From Podocnemis expansa (Eukaryota; Chordata; Testudines; Podocnemididae), in NCBI GenBank assembly GCA_007922195.1, contig ML682232.1, positions 186,001 to 250,000 on the forward strand: 64,000 bases of DNA. Direction: 5' to 3'. Below, piece after piece: positions 48,072 to 58,800 of the stretch. Both the position numbers and the translations under genes were made by a program. The notes beneath the pieces were generated by a model. The model did not search any database. It saw only the letters and a list, made by a program, of their open reading frames with translations, and was not told the origin of the DNA. Position 1 is the stretch's first letter, and every line of letters begins with the position of its first letter.

Positions 48072-48846
48072 CAGGGGTTAAAATCAGCTGAAACCCACAG
48101 GAACGCTGTCTGGGGCCCAGTATTTTTACAGGTTCTGTGTTCTGGGGCCCCTAAAAATAGAAAATGGAGCTGGAATGCTGCGTTCCAGGGCCCACCATTT
48201 AAATATAGTGGGCCCCAGAACACAGTGTTTTGGCTCCATTTGCTATTTTTAGGGGCCCTTGACACTTAGCCTCTAAAAATAGCAGGCCCCAAAACTCCTC
48301 TGAGCATGTTTAGTCAGAGCAGGGTCTGGGTGGGAGCCTCAGGCTGGGCCAGAGCTGCTCTGCAGTCACATGGCGGCCAGGTAAGGGGTTCATGGGGGAG
48401 TGGTTTTGGGGACAGACGAGCCAGCCTGGTGGGGAAAGGTCATGTGGGAGGTGGTCAGCTTGGGGTAGTAGAAGAAGAGGGTGTGGCACAGGAGGGGGTT
48501 AGCAAAGGGTTGGGGGACCAGCAGTGAGATGGGAGCCAAGGGCAGTAGCTGGGGTAGGTGGTAGCTGGGCTGGGGAGCAGTAGCTGGGGTGGGGTAGGTG
48601 TGTGGGGGCAGTAGCTGAGGTGGGGGTAGACATGTGGGGGCAGGTGTGGGGGGTCTTTAGCTGGGGTGTGGGGCAGTAGCAGGGGTTGGAGACAGCCATT
48701 TGGGGGGCAGTAGCTGGGGTGATGAAGGCAGCCTGGAGCAGCATGAGGGGGGCCTGGACTGGCATGAAGGGAGCCCAGACCTGCATGAAGGGGGCCTGCC
48801 AACTTAGGCGGGTTTAGTGGCCCATCAAATTTTACTTTAACCTCTG
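48072..48846 (-). mobile_element. hAT-type element (CAGGGGTTAAA ends), copy 2
   Basis: Ends CAGGGGTTAAAATCAGC and, on the other strand, CAGAGGTTAAAGTAAAA. Flanks tctgtagc (48064-48071) and tctatagc (48847-48854) agree at 7 of 8 bases. It has the inverted GGGCCCCTAAAAATAG words and a G-rich (C-rich in element sense) half like copy 1 at 29874-31260, but without the nested MITE. The proline-rich minus-strand frames are compositional. Confidence 0.8.
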
Positions 48847-49147
48847 TCTATAGCATTTAGTCATGTATATCAAACTGTAAGAAGTAATATAACAAGCTAT
48901 GCTGAAGAACAGCAAAGTGCCTTAGAAATTAAATTTTAAAATAATAACAGAAAAAAAGCTCTGTAAGAAAAGCACAGACACAGCATGGAATTGATCAATA
49001 TAACTTACCAATGCAATTGGTCATACAACTTTTCGTCTGAAAATATTTTAAGGATTCTTCTATTGCTAAGGAGAACCAGACAGCTTAAAGTGCTACCTTT
49101 CTCCAGCCCTTGCCAGTAAAATGTTGACGGCAACACCTTAGCAACTT

Positions 49148-49447
49148 TTGTTCACCTTTCCTAGGTATGCCTCAGGAAGTGTTAAACCAAACCCATGCTC
49201 AGCAGAGGAATCAGGTGACAGGAGCAATTTTTACGACGACGTGAGGTTGGGAAGTACTGTCATCCAGAGGAGGAACAGAGACTTGCCCTGGGACAAAAAA
49301 TCCATGATCCTCAAGCACAGAATCGCATCCATCTCTCAAGTCCCTGGCTTGTGGGCTAACCCCTGGACCCTCCTTTCAGTCTGTCCTAAAGACTCGAGGA
49401 CCGTTCCATTAGTCCTTGTAGTAAAACAGTCCATTGAAGGCAAATGA
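49148..49447 (+). other. Unassigned open reading frame after a good splice acceptor
   Basis: A 99-codon plus-strand frame with mixed, protein-like composition (SNFYDDVRLGSTVIQRRNRD is part of it) and CpG dinucleotides not typical of the surroundings. A ttgttcacctttcctag acceptor lies just before it at about 49150-49166. I recognise no domain. It could be a terminal exon of an unknown plus-strand gene, part of an old retroelement, or chance. Confidence 0.2.
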
Positions 49448-49521
49448 ATTTACTGACACTGATGTGAAGTTAGCCTGTAGAAAGACTGCAGGACCAAGTC
49501 CTCAAGTGTACTGGTAACTGA

Positions 49522-50397
49522 GGCTATGTCCACACACAGGGAGTTAAATAGATTTAGCTTGAAGCAATTTAAGTTAAATCAATATAGCAATCATTAAATC
49601 GATTTAAGTTAAATCAATTTAACAGGTCCCCATCAAAAAAACAAATCGAGTACCATGTTCAAGGACAGGACTTGCTAGTTTGATTTAGGAGAGGGGCACT
49701 CTGGGAGGTGTGGCAGCACGGTCCCCTGGCAGGGCCATGTTGCCATGCAATCCCCTGCCTGGCTCTCCCAAGGAGAGCCAGTGGCAGGGGGAAAAAAACT
49801 CGTAGGATAGGGATCCTAGCGTTCTTGGCAGGGGTAGTGATTCCCATGCACCCAGCTTCCCCTGCTGCTGGCTAGGTGGTGAGGGCAGGGATCCCCATGT
49901 GCCTAGCATCCCCCACTGCTTGCCAGGCGGTGGGGGCAAGGGTGCCAGCTCACTGGCTTCCCCTGTCGCTGTCCGGGTGGCAGGGCAGGAATTCGGCGAG
50001 GGATGATGGGCACGTGGGGATTCCTTCTCCCCAAGCCTCCCCCCCCCGTGTCCCTGCTCCTTGGCAAGGGTCCTGATCCCCTCTCTAGCCAGGGTGATGG
50101 GGGGGGCTCTTCCTTCCACGGTGACATGCACTCTGGGAGGAAGAAGGTCAAACCAGTTGAATCAAGACAATGTTGTTTTGAAACAATGCAGCTGAACGGT
50201 GTTTGTTTCGAAAGGAACGTTTTGATTCAATGGTCGTTTCAATTCCCTACCAGGTTTTACTCTTTTGCGCTAACTTTTGTTGTTTCAATATGACGGAGCT
50301 CGTCATATTGAAACAACAAAACATTGTGTAGACCTAATTTTTTTAAAGCAAAACAACCATCATTGTTTCACTTTAAAACCTATGTGTGGATATACCC
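49522..50397. mobile_element. Palindromic MITE, copy 6 (TTAAATCGATTTAA word at one end, GTTTCAA at the other)
   Basis: Ends GGCTATGTCCACACACAGG and, on the other strand, GGGTATATCCACACATAGG. A perfect 3-bp duplication tga lies at 49519-49521 and 50398-50400. The two arms use different palindromic words. The GC-rich core has ggcactctgggagg and cagggccatgttgcc words as in copy 1, in reverse orientation. A 21-bp-arm hairpin (50275-50295 with 50301-50321) has GAGCTC at its tip. Confidence 0.85.
50275..50321. repeat. Near-perfect hairpin, 21-bp arms, 5-nt loop
   Basis: Arms at 50275-50295 and 50301-50321 are exact complements; loop gagct at 50296-50300. Lies about 75 bp from one end of the MITE. 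Confidence 0.9.
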
Positions 50398-50547
50398 TGA
50401 AGTGCTACAGTTTTTTGGAAGCCACAGTATTGCTTTCCCAGCAGTCAGATGCTGGCTGCATGAAAAGAAGGGAGTGGCTGTGCAATCCCAAGTGGGCCAC
50501 CGACACTTGGGAATGAAAAGTCAAAGGGAGAACCTGTCCCTGCCTCA

Positions 50548-50572
50548 TAAGTAATAATAATAATAATAAAAA
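50548..50572. repeat. (AAT)n microsatellite
   Basis: About eight taa units followed by aaaaaag. Confidence 0.75.
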
Positions 50573-50714
50573 AGACTTAAGGAACAAATTCATTTAACTT
50601 TATTGCTAACACAGAAATGCAGAAAATAAAGAAGAGTTGGCTAACTTAACACACTTGAGACCTGCAGAGTAGCTGGAAGAGAAATGGTATCAGTGTCTTA
50701 ACAAAAGCTAATTC

Positions 50715-51120
50715 CAAAGGATCAGTCATTTTAGTCTAGTTCAGCAAGATAAACAAGGAAGCCTGTGGCACTTTCAAAGACTAACAAATTTATTTATCGC
50801 ATGAGCTTCCATGTGAGAAAATCCCACGTCATCAGATGCTTTGAAGATGGGGGAACTTACAGAATGGGAGGAAAAGAAATGCAGGGAAGTGTAAGTCATA
50901 GGATCAGGTCACACTGTAACAGCAAATCAAAGTAGTTGTTAAGATTCATATACTGGGGAACAGCACATAGAGGAAGATGAGGTCAACTCACCTGTCATAT
51001 TGAGAAAAAAATCCCAAATCCTTATTGAGCCCTGAAGAAAGGGTGTCAAATTTACATATCAATTCTAAATCTGCAGTTTCTCACTCAACAGGATTGTAGC
51101 GATGTTAAAAGTGTGTTTGT
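50715..51120 (+). mobile_element. R1 retroelement, longest copy, with a decayed coding remnant on the minus strand
   Basis: Starts ccaaaggatcagtcattttag, contains the usual first arm, then runs on past atgggggaacttacagaatgg. On the minus strand, about 51075-50995, a frame reads ETADLELICKFDTLSSG followed by LNKDLGFFSQYD, with stops just before and after. This suggests that R1 fragments derive from a longer coding retroelement transcribed in the opposite sense. Class not proven. Confidence 0.6.
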
Positions 51121-52249
51121 GTTAGTGATCATTCATTGGCCACTTCTTAAACTTCATTATCTCAGCCACGATAACATTTAAAAAATTATGAAATGGGCTT
51201 GGGTATTTCACTGACATTTCACTTTTAAATGTGTTTTGTAAATGGGAATGGGATGAAGTTTCTGAACCCAGGAAGTTTTTTTTCAAATATGCCATTACCC
51301 TAAAAAGTGACTGAAAAATGGTACCTTGGGGTTCTCTGACAACATCACAAGCTCATTTAGAGATCTGAAAAACAAGCTAGGTTCTTACCAGCTCATGTAC
51401 CATACCCTAATTAAATTTTTTTCAATCAGAAATTAGTTAACATGCTTACATATTTTTCTAAATCAAGGTTGATTTTGTGTAGATAGAATCTCTAGCCTAC
51501 AGAGATTTTGCATGTTCTAAACTTCAAATTAAATTTTCTTAACTCTTGTTCCCAGTACACCACAAATCATAACTTTCAGGCCTCTTGAAAAAGCACTTGT
51601 CTCACTTATGTACCAAAAGCTCATGATTCTGTTGGGACTCTTCCAAATTCCACATGGGGTATGTGCCCCTTGAAGCAGTAATATCTATCATGTCAGTCTA
51701 CCATAAGGAACGTGTCTGATAAACAAAAAGGCAAAGGAATGTAGTTGCCAGAGAAAGTTGTTGGACATCCATTTGATTAACTTGTGATTTAGAAATTAGA
51801 AATGCCTTTTTTTTTTGGCTTCATGGAATGAGAAGGTTGCTAATCAGGGTGTGCGTTCAAGTGACTAGAAAAAGCAGTGACACACAGAGAGAAGCTACTG
51901 AGAAACAGAAGACATCTTGCTGGGAGAGAGAAGGGCCTGCTGCCAGTTCTACTGTAAAACCAGATAAAAGACTTGGAACAAGAAAAGGATACAAATAGTC
52001 TTGCTGGCAGGATAAATATTTTAGGTAGAGTTTTTCTTCTTCCCCTTTCTTTATTTAAAAGCTGCTCTGTTCAACAGCAAAAGACTCTCAGATTTCAAAG
52101 AACTGATTGTGGTTGGAGGCAAGGTTCCTAAAATCCCAGCTGCTAGTTCTACAGCTTTGGTTTTTGTATACCCTTTTGTGGTAGAATAGGTTGGAGTGTG
52201 TGTTATTTGCTTTTTGAATTTTGTTCAGCCCCAGTGTTTTTACTAAAAA
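51121..52249. other. No gene seen
   Basis: Unique-looking DNA. A stretch at about 51850-52240 has LTR-like base texture but no motif firm enough to call. Confidence 0.35.
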
Positions 52250-52360
52250 AAGACCAAGGAGTATTTAGGCACTTTTAAAGACTAAGTAATTTATTTATCT
52301 CATGATCTTTTGTGGGAAAAAATCCCACTTTATCAGATGCTTGAAGACAGGGAACTTAAA
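52250..52360 (+). mobile_element. R1 retroelement fragment, cut by a MITE
   Basis: gaccaaggagtatttaggcac through ctcatgatcttttgtggg to cagatgcttgaagacaggg, ending where the MITE at 52361 begins. Confidence 0.6.
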
Positions 52361-52877
52361 GGGTATGTCCACACACAGTCTTTAGATCAAAATAATGCAG
52401 ATTATTTCAGTTTAAAAGATTGCAGATCCATACTATGTTTCCTTATATAGAGATAAGGATCTCACTTATCTCGCAATAAGGAAAGTCATTTTGATATAAT
52501 AAAAGCTAGTATTATATTGAAGTGATGGTTAAATCGAAACTGTTATTTCAAAATAATGCTGTGTGGATGTGTTATTTTGATTTAACTTTTATTTCAATTT
52601 AACACTTTTCCCCTTCTCCTTCCCGGGGTGCCGTCCTTTTTTGATATATTGGGTGGAGGCATGGCCCTTCTAGGAGGCCATCTTGCCACACCACCCATGG
52701 TGCCCCTCTCATAAATTGAACCAGCAAGTCCTATCCATGGACATGCTAGTTTGATTTGCGTTTCTAGTGGGGACATGTTAAATTGATTTAACTTAAATTG
52801 ATTTAATGATTTTCATAGCTATTTTATTAAATCAATTTTCCTTAAATTGATTTAAGTGCCTAAGTGTGGACATAGCC
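52361..52877. mobile_element. Palindromic MITE, copy 7 (AAATCGATTT/TTAAATTGATTTAA words)
   Basis: Ends GGGTATGTCCACACACAG and, on the other strand, GGCTATGTCCACACTTAGG. Flanks aaa / aca agree at two of three bases. Core words ggaggcatggcccttc and catggtgcccctct are shared with copy 4. A decayed hairpin near 52440-52490 has ggatct at its tip. Confidence 0.8.
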
Positions 52878-54266
52878 ACATGGTTTTCCTAAAGTGGTTC
52901 GCATTTACAGTTTTCACAATGACCACCAACATTCTTGTTACATAGTGATGCAGGTGTGGGCCTTGAGATGTGTTCTAAAATGTGTGGAAGACTATAAACT
53001 TGCAATTGCATAGTATTTTGCTTTCATGATATTGCATTTTAGATAGTGTAAATACTTCAAGGAAAAACACAACTAAATTAGCAAATATAATACCAGTTTC
53101 CAGCACTCTTTCCATATCAACAGAAGCTATCCTATTCTGCTGCTTAGTAAACAATATGTTTTTCCTAATTAATACTTATCTTTGTTTTTATCTGACTTAT
53201 GGGTTGTTTTATTTCTAGTGCAAAAGATTATCCCTGCTTTGCTATCTGTTATTAAAGTCTTCGAAGCAGTGCATTAAAGATAAGGAATAGCTTTTATATT
53301 GTACCAAAGACTCTTAGATTGTAAAGCAAATATGGACAAAGGAACCTGGTGGGGGGTGTCTGATTTTCCTTTTATTTACCCCACAGTAAATCCAGAGTAT
53401 AATACACTAAGGCAAATTCTGATTTCTACATACCTCAGCATCAATATGCATGTGATCACAGGCCAAGGTTTCACAGTAGCATCTGTGATTGTTTTGAACA
53501 TCTAACTGAAAGATACCTAGAAATGTTCCAGATTCACAATGGTGTCTGGGGATAGTGGTGAATTATTGTAAAATGTACAAGATCTCCAAATATAGATCTC
53601 TTCTTGTGTTACTTGCACACTGTACCTTTATTCCTAGTGTAATTTTCAGAACAGTGTAATACACTTGAAAGGCATGTCTGATTTCGTTAAAGAACATAAA
53701 AGAATATTACTTGATTGTGCTATCCAGTGTATCAATCTGCCATTAACTTTTTTATAAGTAGATCTTGTATCATGTGCAACAAACTAGCTACCAAAACTGC
53801 ATCCTTGGTCAGCCTGGAAGAAATTGGCTTGTGACTTGTAGAACAGATTAGCCCTCAATAGGGCTCTAGCTCTAACCCATACAAAGAGCTTACCCTATAA
53901 ACTAAAAGGCACCTGCTTCCAAAACAAAAGTACTCAGGTTTATGCAAGCTTCATATCAGATACTGAGATGTTCTCATTCATTTCTGACTTTTTAAAATAC
54001 TTATTAACATTGGATGGGATATTCAAAAGCACAGAGCTTTTTCAAAACTCTGTTCCCCAGTGAAGTCAATGGGAGTTTTACAGTTGATATCAGCAGAGGT
54101 AATGACAGCTATAGTAAGTTTGAAAATTCCACTCTTAGTAGAAACACCCATGCATGCTGGCCATGAGCTCTGAAGACAGAAATTGTCTAGAAATAAACAG
54201 GAAACTGATCAGTCTGCACCTGTTGCCTTGTCTGAGTGACATGCAAAAGCACAATGGCATAAACTC
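52878..54266. other. No gene seen
   Basis: AT-rich, no exon or repeat recognised on either strand. Confidence 0.45.
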
Positions 54267-54269
54267 ACA

Positions 54270-54664
54270 GGCTATGTCTGCACTGGCAAGTTAGTTCAAA
54301 TTAAGAAGGCTTAATTTGAATTAACTTTTTACCTGTCTACATCAGGCTTTCATTTGTTCAAACTAAGGAATTCCTTAGTTCAAACTAATAAATGCTTAGT
54401 CCAAACTAGTAACTACCACTGCTTAGTTCGAAATAAGTGCTTAGTTCAAGCACTAGTTTGAACTAAGTACAGTGGAGACCAGGACTAACCCTTAGTTTGA
54501 ACTTAATAAATTTGAACTAAGTGTAGTTAGTTTTAACTAACAAAGTGAACTAGTTCAAACTAACATTAATTCGAACTAGTCAATGTTGTTAATTCGAACT
54601 AACCTCAAATTTATTAGTTCGAACTAACAAGTTCAGACTAACTTTTCCTAATGTAGACATAGCC
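54270..54664. mobile_element. Palindromic MITE, copy 8 (TTAGTTCGAACTAA word)
   Basis: Ends GGCTATGTCTGCACTGG and, on the other strand, GGCTATGTCTACATTAGG. A perfect 3-bp duplication aca lies at 54267-54269 and 54665-54667. Composed almost wholly of TTAGTTCGAACTAA-type palindromes; the subterminal hairpin has GAATTC at its tip. Confidence 0.85.
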
Positions 54665-54667
54665 ACA

Positions 54668-55689
54668 GTGTTGCTAGCTCTTGAGATTTTATCATGAGCC
54701 TCCTGATACCTGATTTTTTTCTTAAAGCTGTTGTTCCTGGAATCAAGAGAACCTCCAATTTCATTAAAACAAACAAAAATGTCTAGTCCTGATTATTATT
54801 ATGAAGAAAAGATTGAAAATGACATCTCCTGAAGGCACAAAATCCAGAAGGCAAATTAAAAGACAGCCCCCCCCCATCTATTATTTTAAAGCCTCCTGAT
54901 TGGTTGAGACTTGACTCACAATTTTTGAACACTTGAGGTTGGCAAAACTGAGGCAGTGAAAGTAAATGTGATTTGTACTAAGCTGGGGAGGATACCAACA
55001 AAAAAACAGAAGAAAATTTTTTTCTCTGATAACACCCCTTAAAGAAAGAAAAAGAGGAGGCATCAAGGAAAAACTCTCACAAGTGTGCACAACTTCTGCT
55101 TTCACATCTATATAGGTTTCCTTAATGCTCCATTTAGACATGCACAGCACGTATCAGTAGCTTAAAATCATTACCTGCTATGCATTCTTGGCTGATCAAC
55201 AAACAGATGCTGCACATATTAGGCTGACCATAGACTGAAACAGAAGATGTTTTTTTCCTAAATAGTCTTTTGTTACAGTTTAGCAATAGATTAAAGTGTA
55301 GAATATTTTAAAATTTGGAGGAAGTAATAACAAATGTACTGAATACACCAAGAACAGATGTTACTGGCTGTTAGTCAGTTTACATGTATTTTCCAGTGCA
55401 AGGTTGTTTGGTGGTAGAAAAAATGCAAGTAACTGCCAAAAAGCAAATATGTGAGGTAAAACTTGAAGTTGTTCTCGTGAGAATATTTCCAGATTCATAA
55501 GTAGCTGAAAAAACTGCTGGACATAAATCTCTGGACAGCCATTGCATTACAGAGAAAGAACAGAGAAAATCATAGTGGCTGAGGAAAGAGAGCAAAAAAT
55601 ATACGGTCGGAAAAGCTGTTGGAAGGAGGGTGTGGGGTAGATAAAGACTGAAATGTTAGTTACAGCTCTGAGGGCAGGTCTTCACTATG
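54668..55689. other. No gene seen
   Basis: Featureless on both strands, apart from a short C-run at about 54868. Confidence 0.4.
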
Positions 55690-55729
55690 GCAGCAAATTC
55701 ACTACCATCAGATTGAGCTTCCCAATCAA

Positions 55730-55957
55730 ATGAGTGGGTCTGTAAAGGGTAGGGGCCTGAGCAGAGACAGATGCATCCTGGAGGTGAATGCCTGGCTACG
55801 AAGAAGGTGTCATCAGGAGGGCTTTGGCTTCCTCGACCATGGGGTGCTGTTCCAGCAAGAGGGACTGCTAAGCAGAGATAGACTCCATATGTCGAGGAAG
55901 GGGAAGAGCATATTTGGATGCAGACTGGCTAACCTAGTGAAGAGGGCTTTAAACTAG
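55730..55957 (+). pseudogene. CR1 ORF1 C-terminal remnant (esterase-like end)
   Basis: An open frame ends at a stop just before the ORF2 region. It carries RDRLHMSRKGKSIFGCRLAN, whose DRLH matches the DxxH block of the SGNH/GDSL esterase-like domain known in ORF1 of several CR1 families. Only the tail of that domain is left. Confidence 0.65.
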
Positions 55958-56171
55958 GCTTGAGGGGGGAAGGCAACCAAAGCCCACAGGTAAGTCACAG
56001 TGTGGGAGACCTGGGGGAAGGGATGGAACTTGGGGGGTGCTGGGACTGTAACACCAGGGATAAAAGAGAGGGTAGCTGGAACATGGTGGGGGGGTATTAA
56101 ATAATTGTCTTAGGTGTCCTGATGAAGCCCTAATACCTGAGGCGAGTGGGTGAGGACGACACCAGGAGAAA

Positions 56172-57036
56172 ATGCAAGGAGGTAGATGCAATAGAACTGA
56201 AAATCAACAGGGGAAAGTAGGGCAGTCTGCCTGGTATTTCAGGTGCATGTACACAAATGACAGGAGCCTGTTAAACAAGCAGGAAGAATTGGTAGTACTA
56301 GCACAGACGAGGAACTATGATATAATTGGAATAACAGAGACGTGGTGGGATAGCTTACATGACTGGAACTCTGCCATGGATGAGCATAAATTGTTCAGGA
56401 AGGACAGCCAGGGAAGAAGAGGGAGAGGAGTAGCGCTATATATAAAAGAGCTTTATGACTGCTCAGAGCTCCATTATGGGAGTGGAAACAAGCCAGTTGA
56501 AAGTATGTGGGTTAAGTTTAGAGGAGAGGGCAACAAGGGGGATGTTGTGGTGGGTGTCTTCTATAGACCGCCAGACCAGAAGGAGGAGATGGGTGAAGCA
56601 TTCTATGGACAACTAGCAGAAGTTTCTAGATCACAGGCCTTGGTTCTCATGGGGGACTTAAATTATCCTGACATCTGCTGGGAGGGCAATACACCAGCAC
56701 ACAGGCAATCCAGGAAGCTTTTGGAGAGTGTTGAGGACAACTTCCTGGTATAAATGCTAGAGAAACCAACTAGGGGCCTTGCACTTCTCAACCTGCGTTC
56801 ACAAACAGAAAGAATTGATTGGGGAAGTACAAGTGAATGGCACCCTGGGCAGCAGTGACCATGAGATGGTAGAATTCAAGATGCTGATTAATGGAAAAAA
56901 GAAAAGAAGCAAAATGCAGACCCTGGACTTCAGAAAAGCAGATTTTGGCTTCCTTAGGGAGCTGATGGGCAGGATCCCTTGGGAGGCTGATCTGAAGTCC
57001 AAGAAAGCTGGCTGTATTTTAAAGAAACCCTACTAA
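56172..57036 (+). pseudogene. CR1 ORF2 endonuclease region
   Basis: APE-type endonuclease motifs are seen in order: [24 protein letters not shown] (catalytic Glu), [33 protein letters not shown] (the GD.N block) and LGSSDHEMVEF (the SDH block). The frame is broken by a stop between 56753 and 56779 but the catalytic blocks survive. Confidence 0.85.
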
Positions 57037-58800
57037 GGGCACAGGAAGATACCATTCCAATAAGCAGAAAGAACAGCAAAAGTGGAAGGCGCCCAGTGTA
57101 GCTTAAAAGAAAACTCTGCACTGAGCTAAAGCATAAAAAAGAAGCTTACAGGAAGTGGAAGCTTGGACAGATGACTAAGGAGGCATACAAAAATATTGCT
57201 TGGGATTGCAGGGATAAAATCAGAAAGACCAAAGGACAATTGGAGTTGCAGCTAGCAACAGATGTGAAGGGTAACAGGAAGGGGTTCTATAAGTATGTCA
57301 ATAACAAGAAGAGGATCAAGGACGGTGTAGGTCTCTTACTGAATGGGGCAGGTACCCTTGTGGTGGAGGATGAGGAAAAAGCTGAAGTGCTCAGTCCTTT
57401 CTTTTACTTCAGTTTTTAAAGGCAGGGGCAGCTCCTGGCCCACTACACTGGGTATGGCAGAGAGAAGAAGAGAGGCCCTTGGTGATGGAAGGTCAGGTTA
57501 GGGACTGCTTAAAGAAGCTGGATGTGCACAAGTCCATGGGGCTGGATGAACTGCATCCGAGGGAGTTGGTCGATGAGATAGCAGTCCCAGTGGCCATTAT
57601 CTCTGAAAACTCGTGACGAATGGGGGAGTTGCTGGAGCACTGGAAAAAAGCAAATATAGTGCCTAACTTCAAGAAAGACAAAAAGGAGGATTTACAGACC
57701 TGTCAGCCTCACCTCAATCCCTGGAAAAATCATGGAGCAGGTACTCAAAGAATTCATCCTGAGACACTTGGAGAAAAATAGAGTGATCAGGAACAGTCAG
57801 TATGGATTCACCAAGGGTAAATCATGCCTGACCAACCTCATTGCCTTCTATGATGAGATGACTGGATTTGTGGATGTGGGAAGGGCTGTTGACGTGATAT
57901 ACCTCGACTTCACAAGGCTTTTGATATGGTTTCCTACAGCATTTTCGTCAGCAAGTTAAGGAAGTATGGGCTGGATGTGTGGATTGTAAGGTGGATAGAA
58001 AACTAGATCAATGGTTTCAGCGAGTAGGAATCAATGGCTCCATGTCTAGTTGGCAACCAGTAACGAGTGGTGTGCCCCAGGGGTTGGTCCTGGGGCCAGT
58101 TCTGTTCAACATTTTTATTAATGATCTGGATGATGGGATAGATTGCACACTCAGTAAGTTTGCAGATGACACCAAGGGGAACGGTATACATGCTGGAAGG
58201 CAGGGACAGGAATCAGGGAGACCTAGACAAATTGGAGCAGTGGGCCAATAGAAACCTCATGAGGTTCAACAAGGACAAGTGCACAGTCCTGCACTTGGGA
58301 TGGAAAAACCCCATGCACTGCTACAGGCTGGGGAACATTCAGCTAAGTAGCAGCACTATAGAAAAGGACCTGGGGGTGATGGTGGATGGGAAGCTGGATA
58401 TGAGTCAACATTGTGTTCTTGCTACTAAAAAGGACAATGGCATACTGGGCTGCATCAGCAGAAGTGTTGCCAGCAGATCGAGGGATGTGATCGTTTCCCT
58501 TTATTCAGCATTGGTGTCTGGAATACTGTGTCCAGTTTTGGGCTCCCTATTACAAAAAGGACGTGGACAAATTAGAAAGAGTCTAGTGGAGGGCAACAAA
58601 AATGTTCAAGGGGCTAGAGCACAAGATTTATGAAGAGAGACTGAAGGAACTAGGCTTATTTAGCCTGCAAAGGAGAAGACTGAAGGGGGATTTGATAGCA
58701 ACCTTCAACTACCTGAAGGGATGCTCCAAGAAGGACAGAGTTCGGCTGTTCTCAGTAGTAACAGAGGACAGAACAAGGAGCAAGGGTTTCAAGTTGTAGC
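57037..58800 (+). pseudogene. CR1 ORF2 reverse transcriptase and C-terminal remnant
   Basis: Pieces in several frames: [26 protein letters not shown] (first catalytic Asp), after which the frame shifts; [20 protein letters not shown]; and KFADDTK (the ADD catalytic block). The C-terminal [19 protein letters not shown] and [12 protein letters not shown] end at 58800. Multiple frameshifts; not functional. Confidence 0.85.

Noticed and set aside
49129..49145. Possible RFX X-box (ggcaac...agcaac)
   Set aside because: The two half-sites are direct repeats, not the inverted pair an X-box needs.
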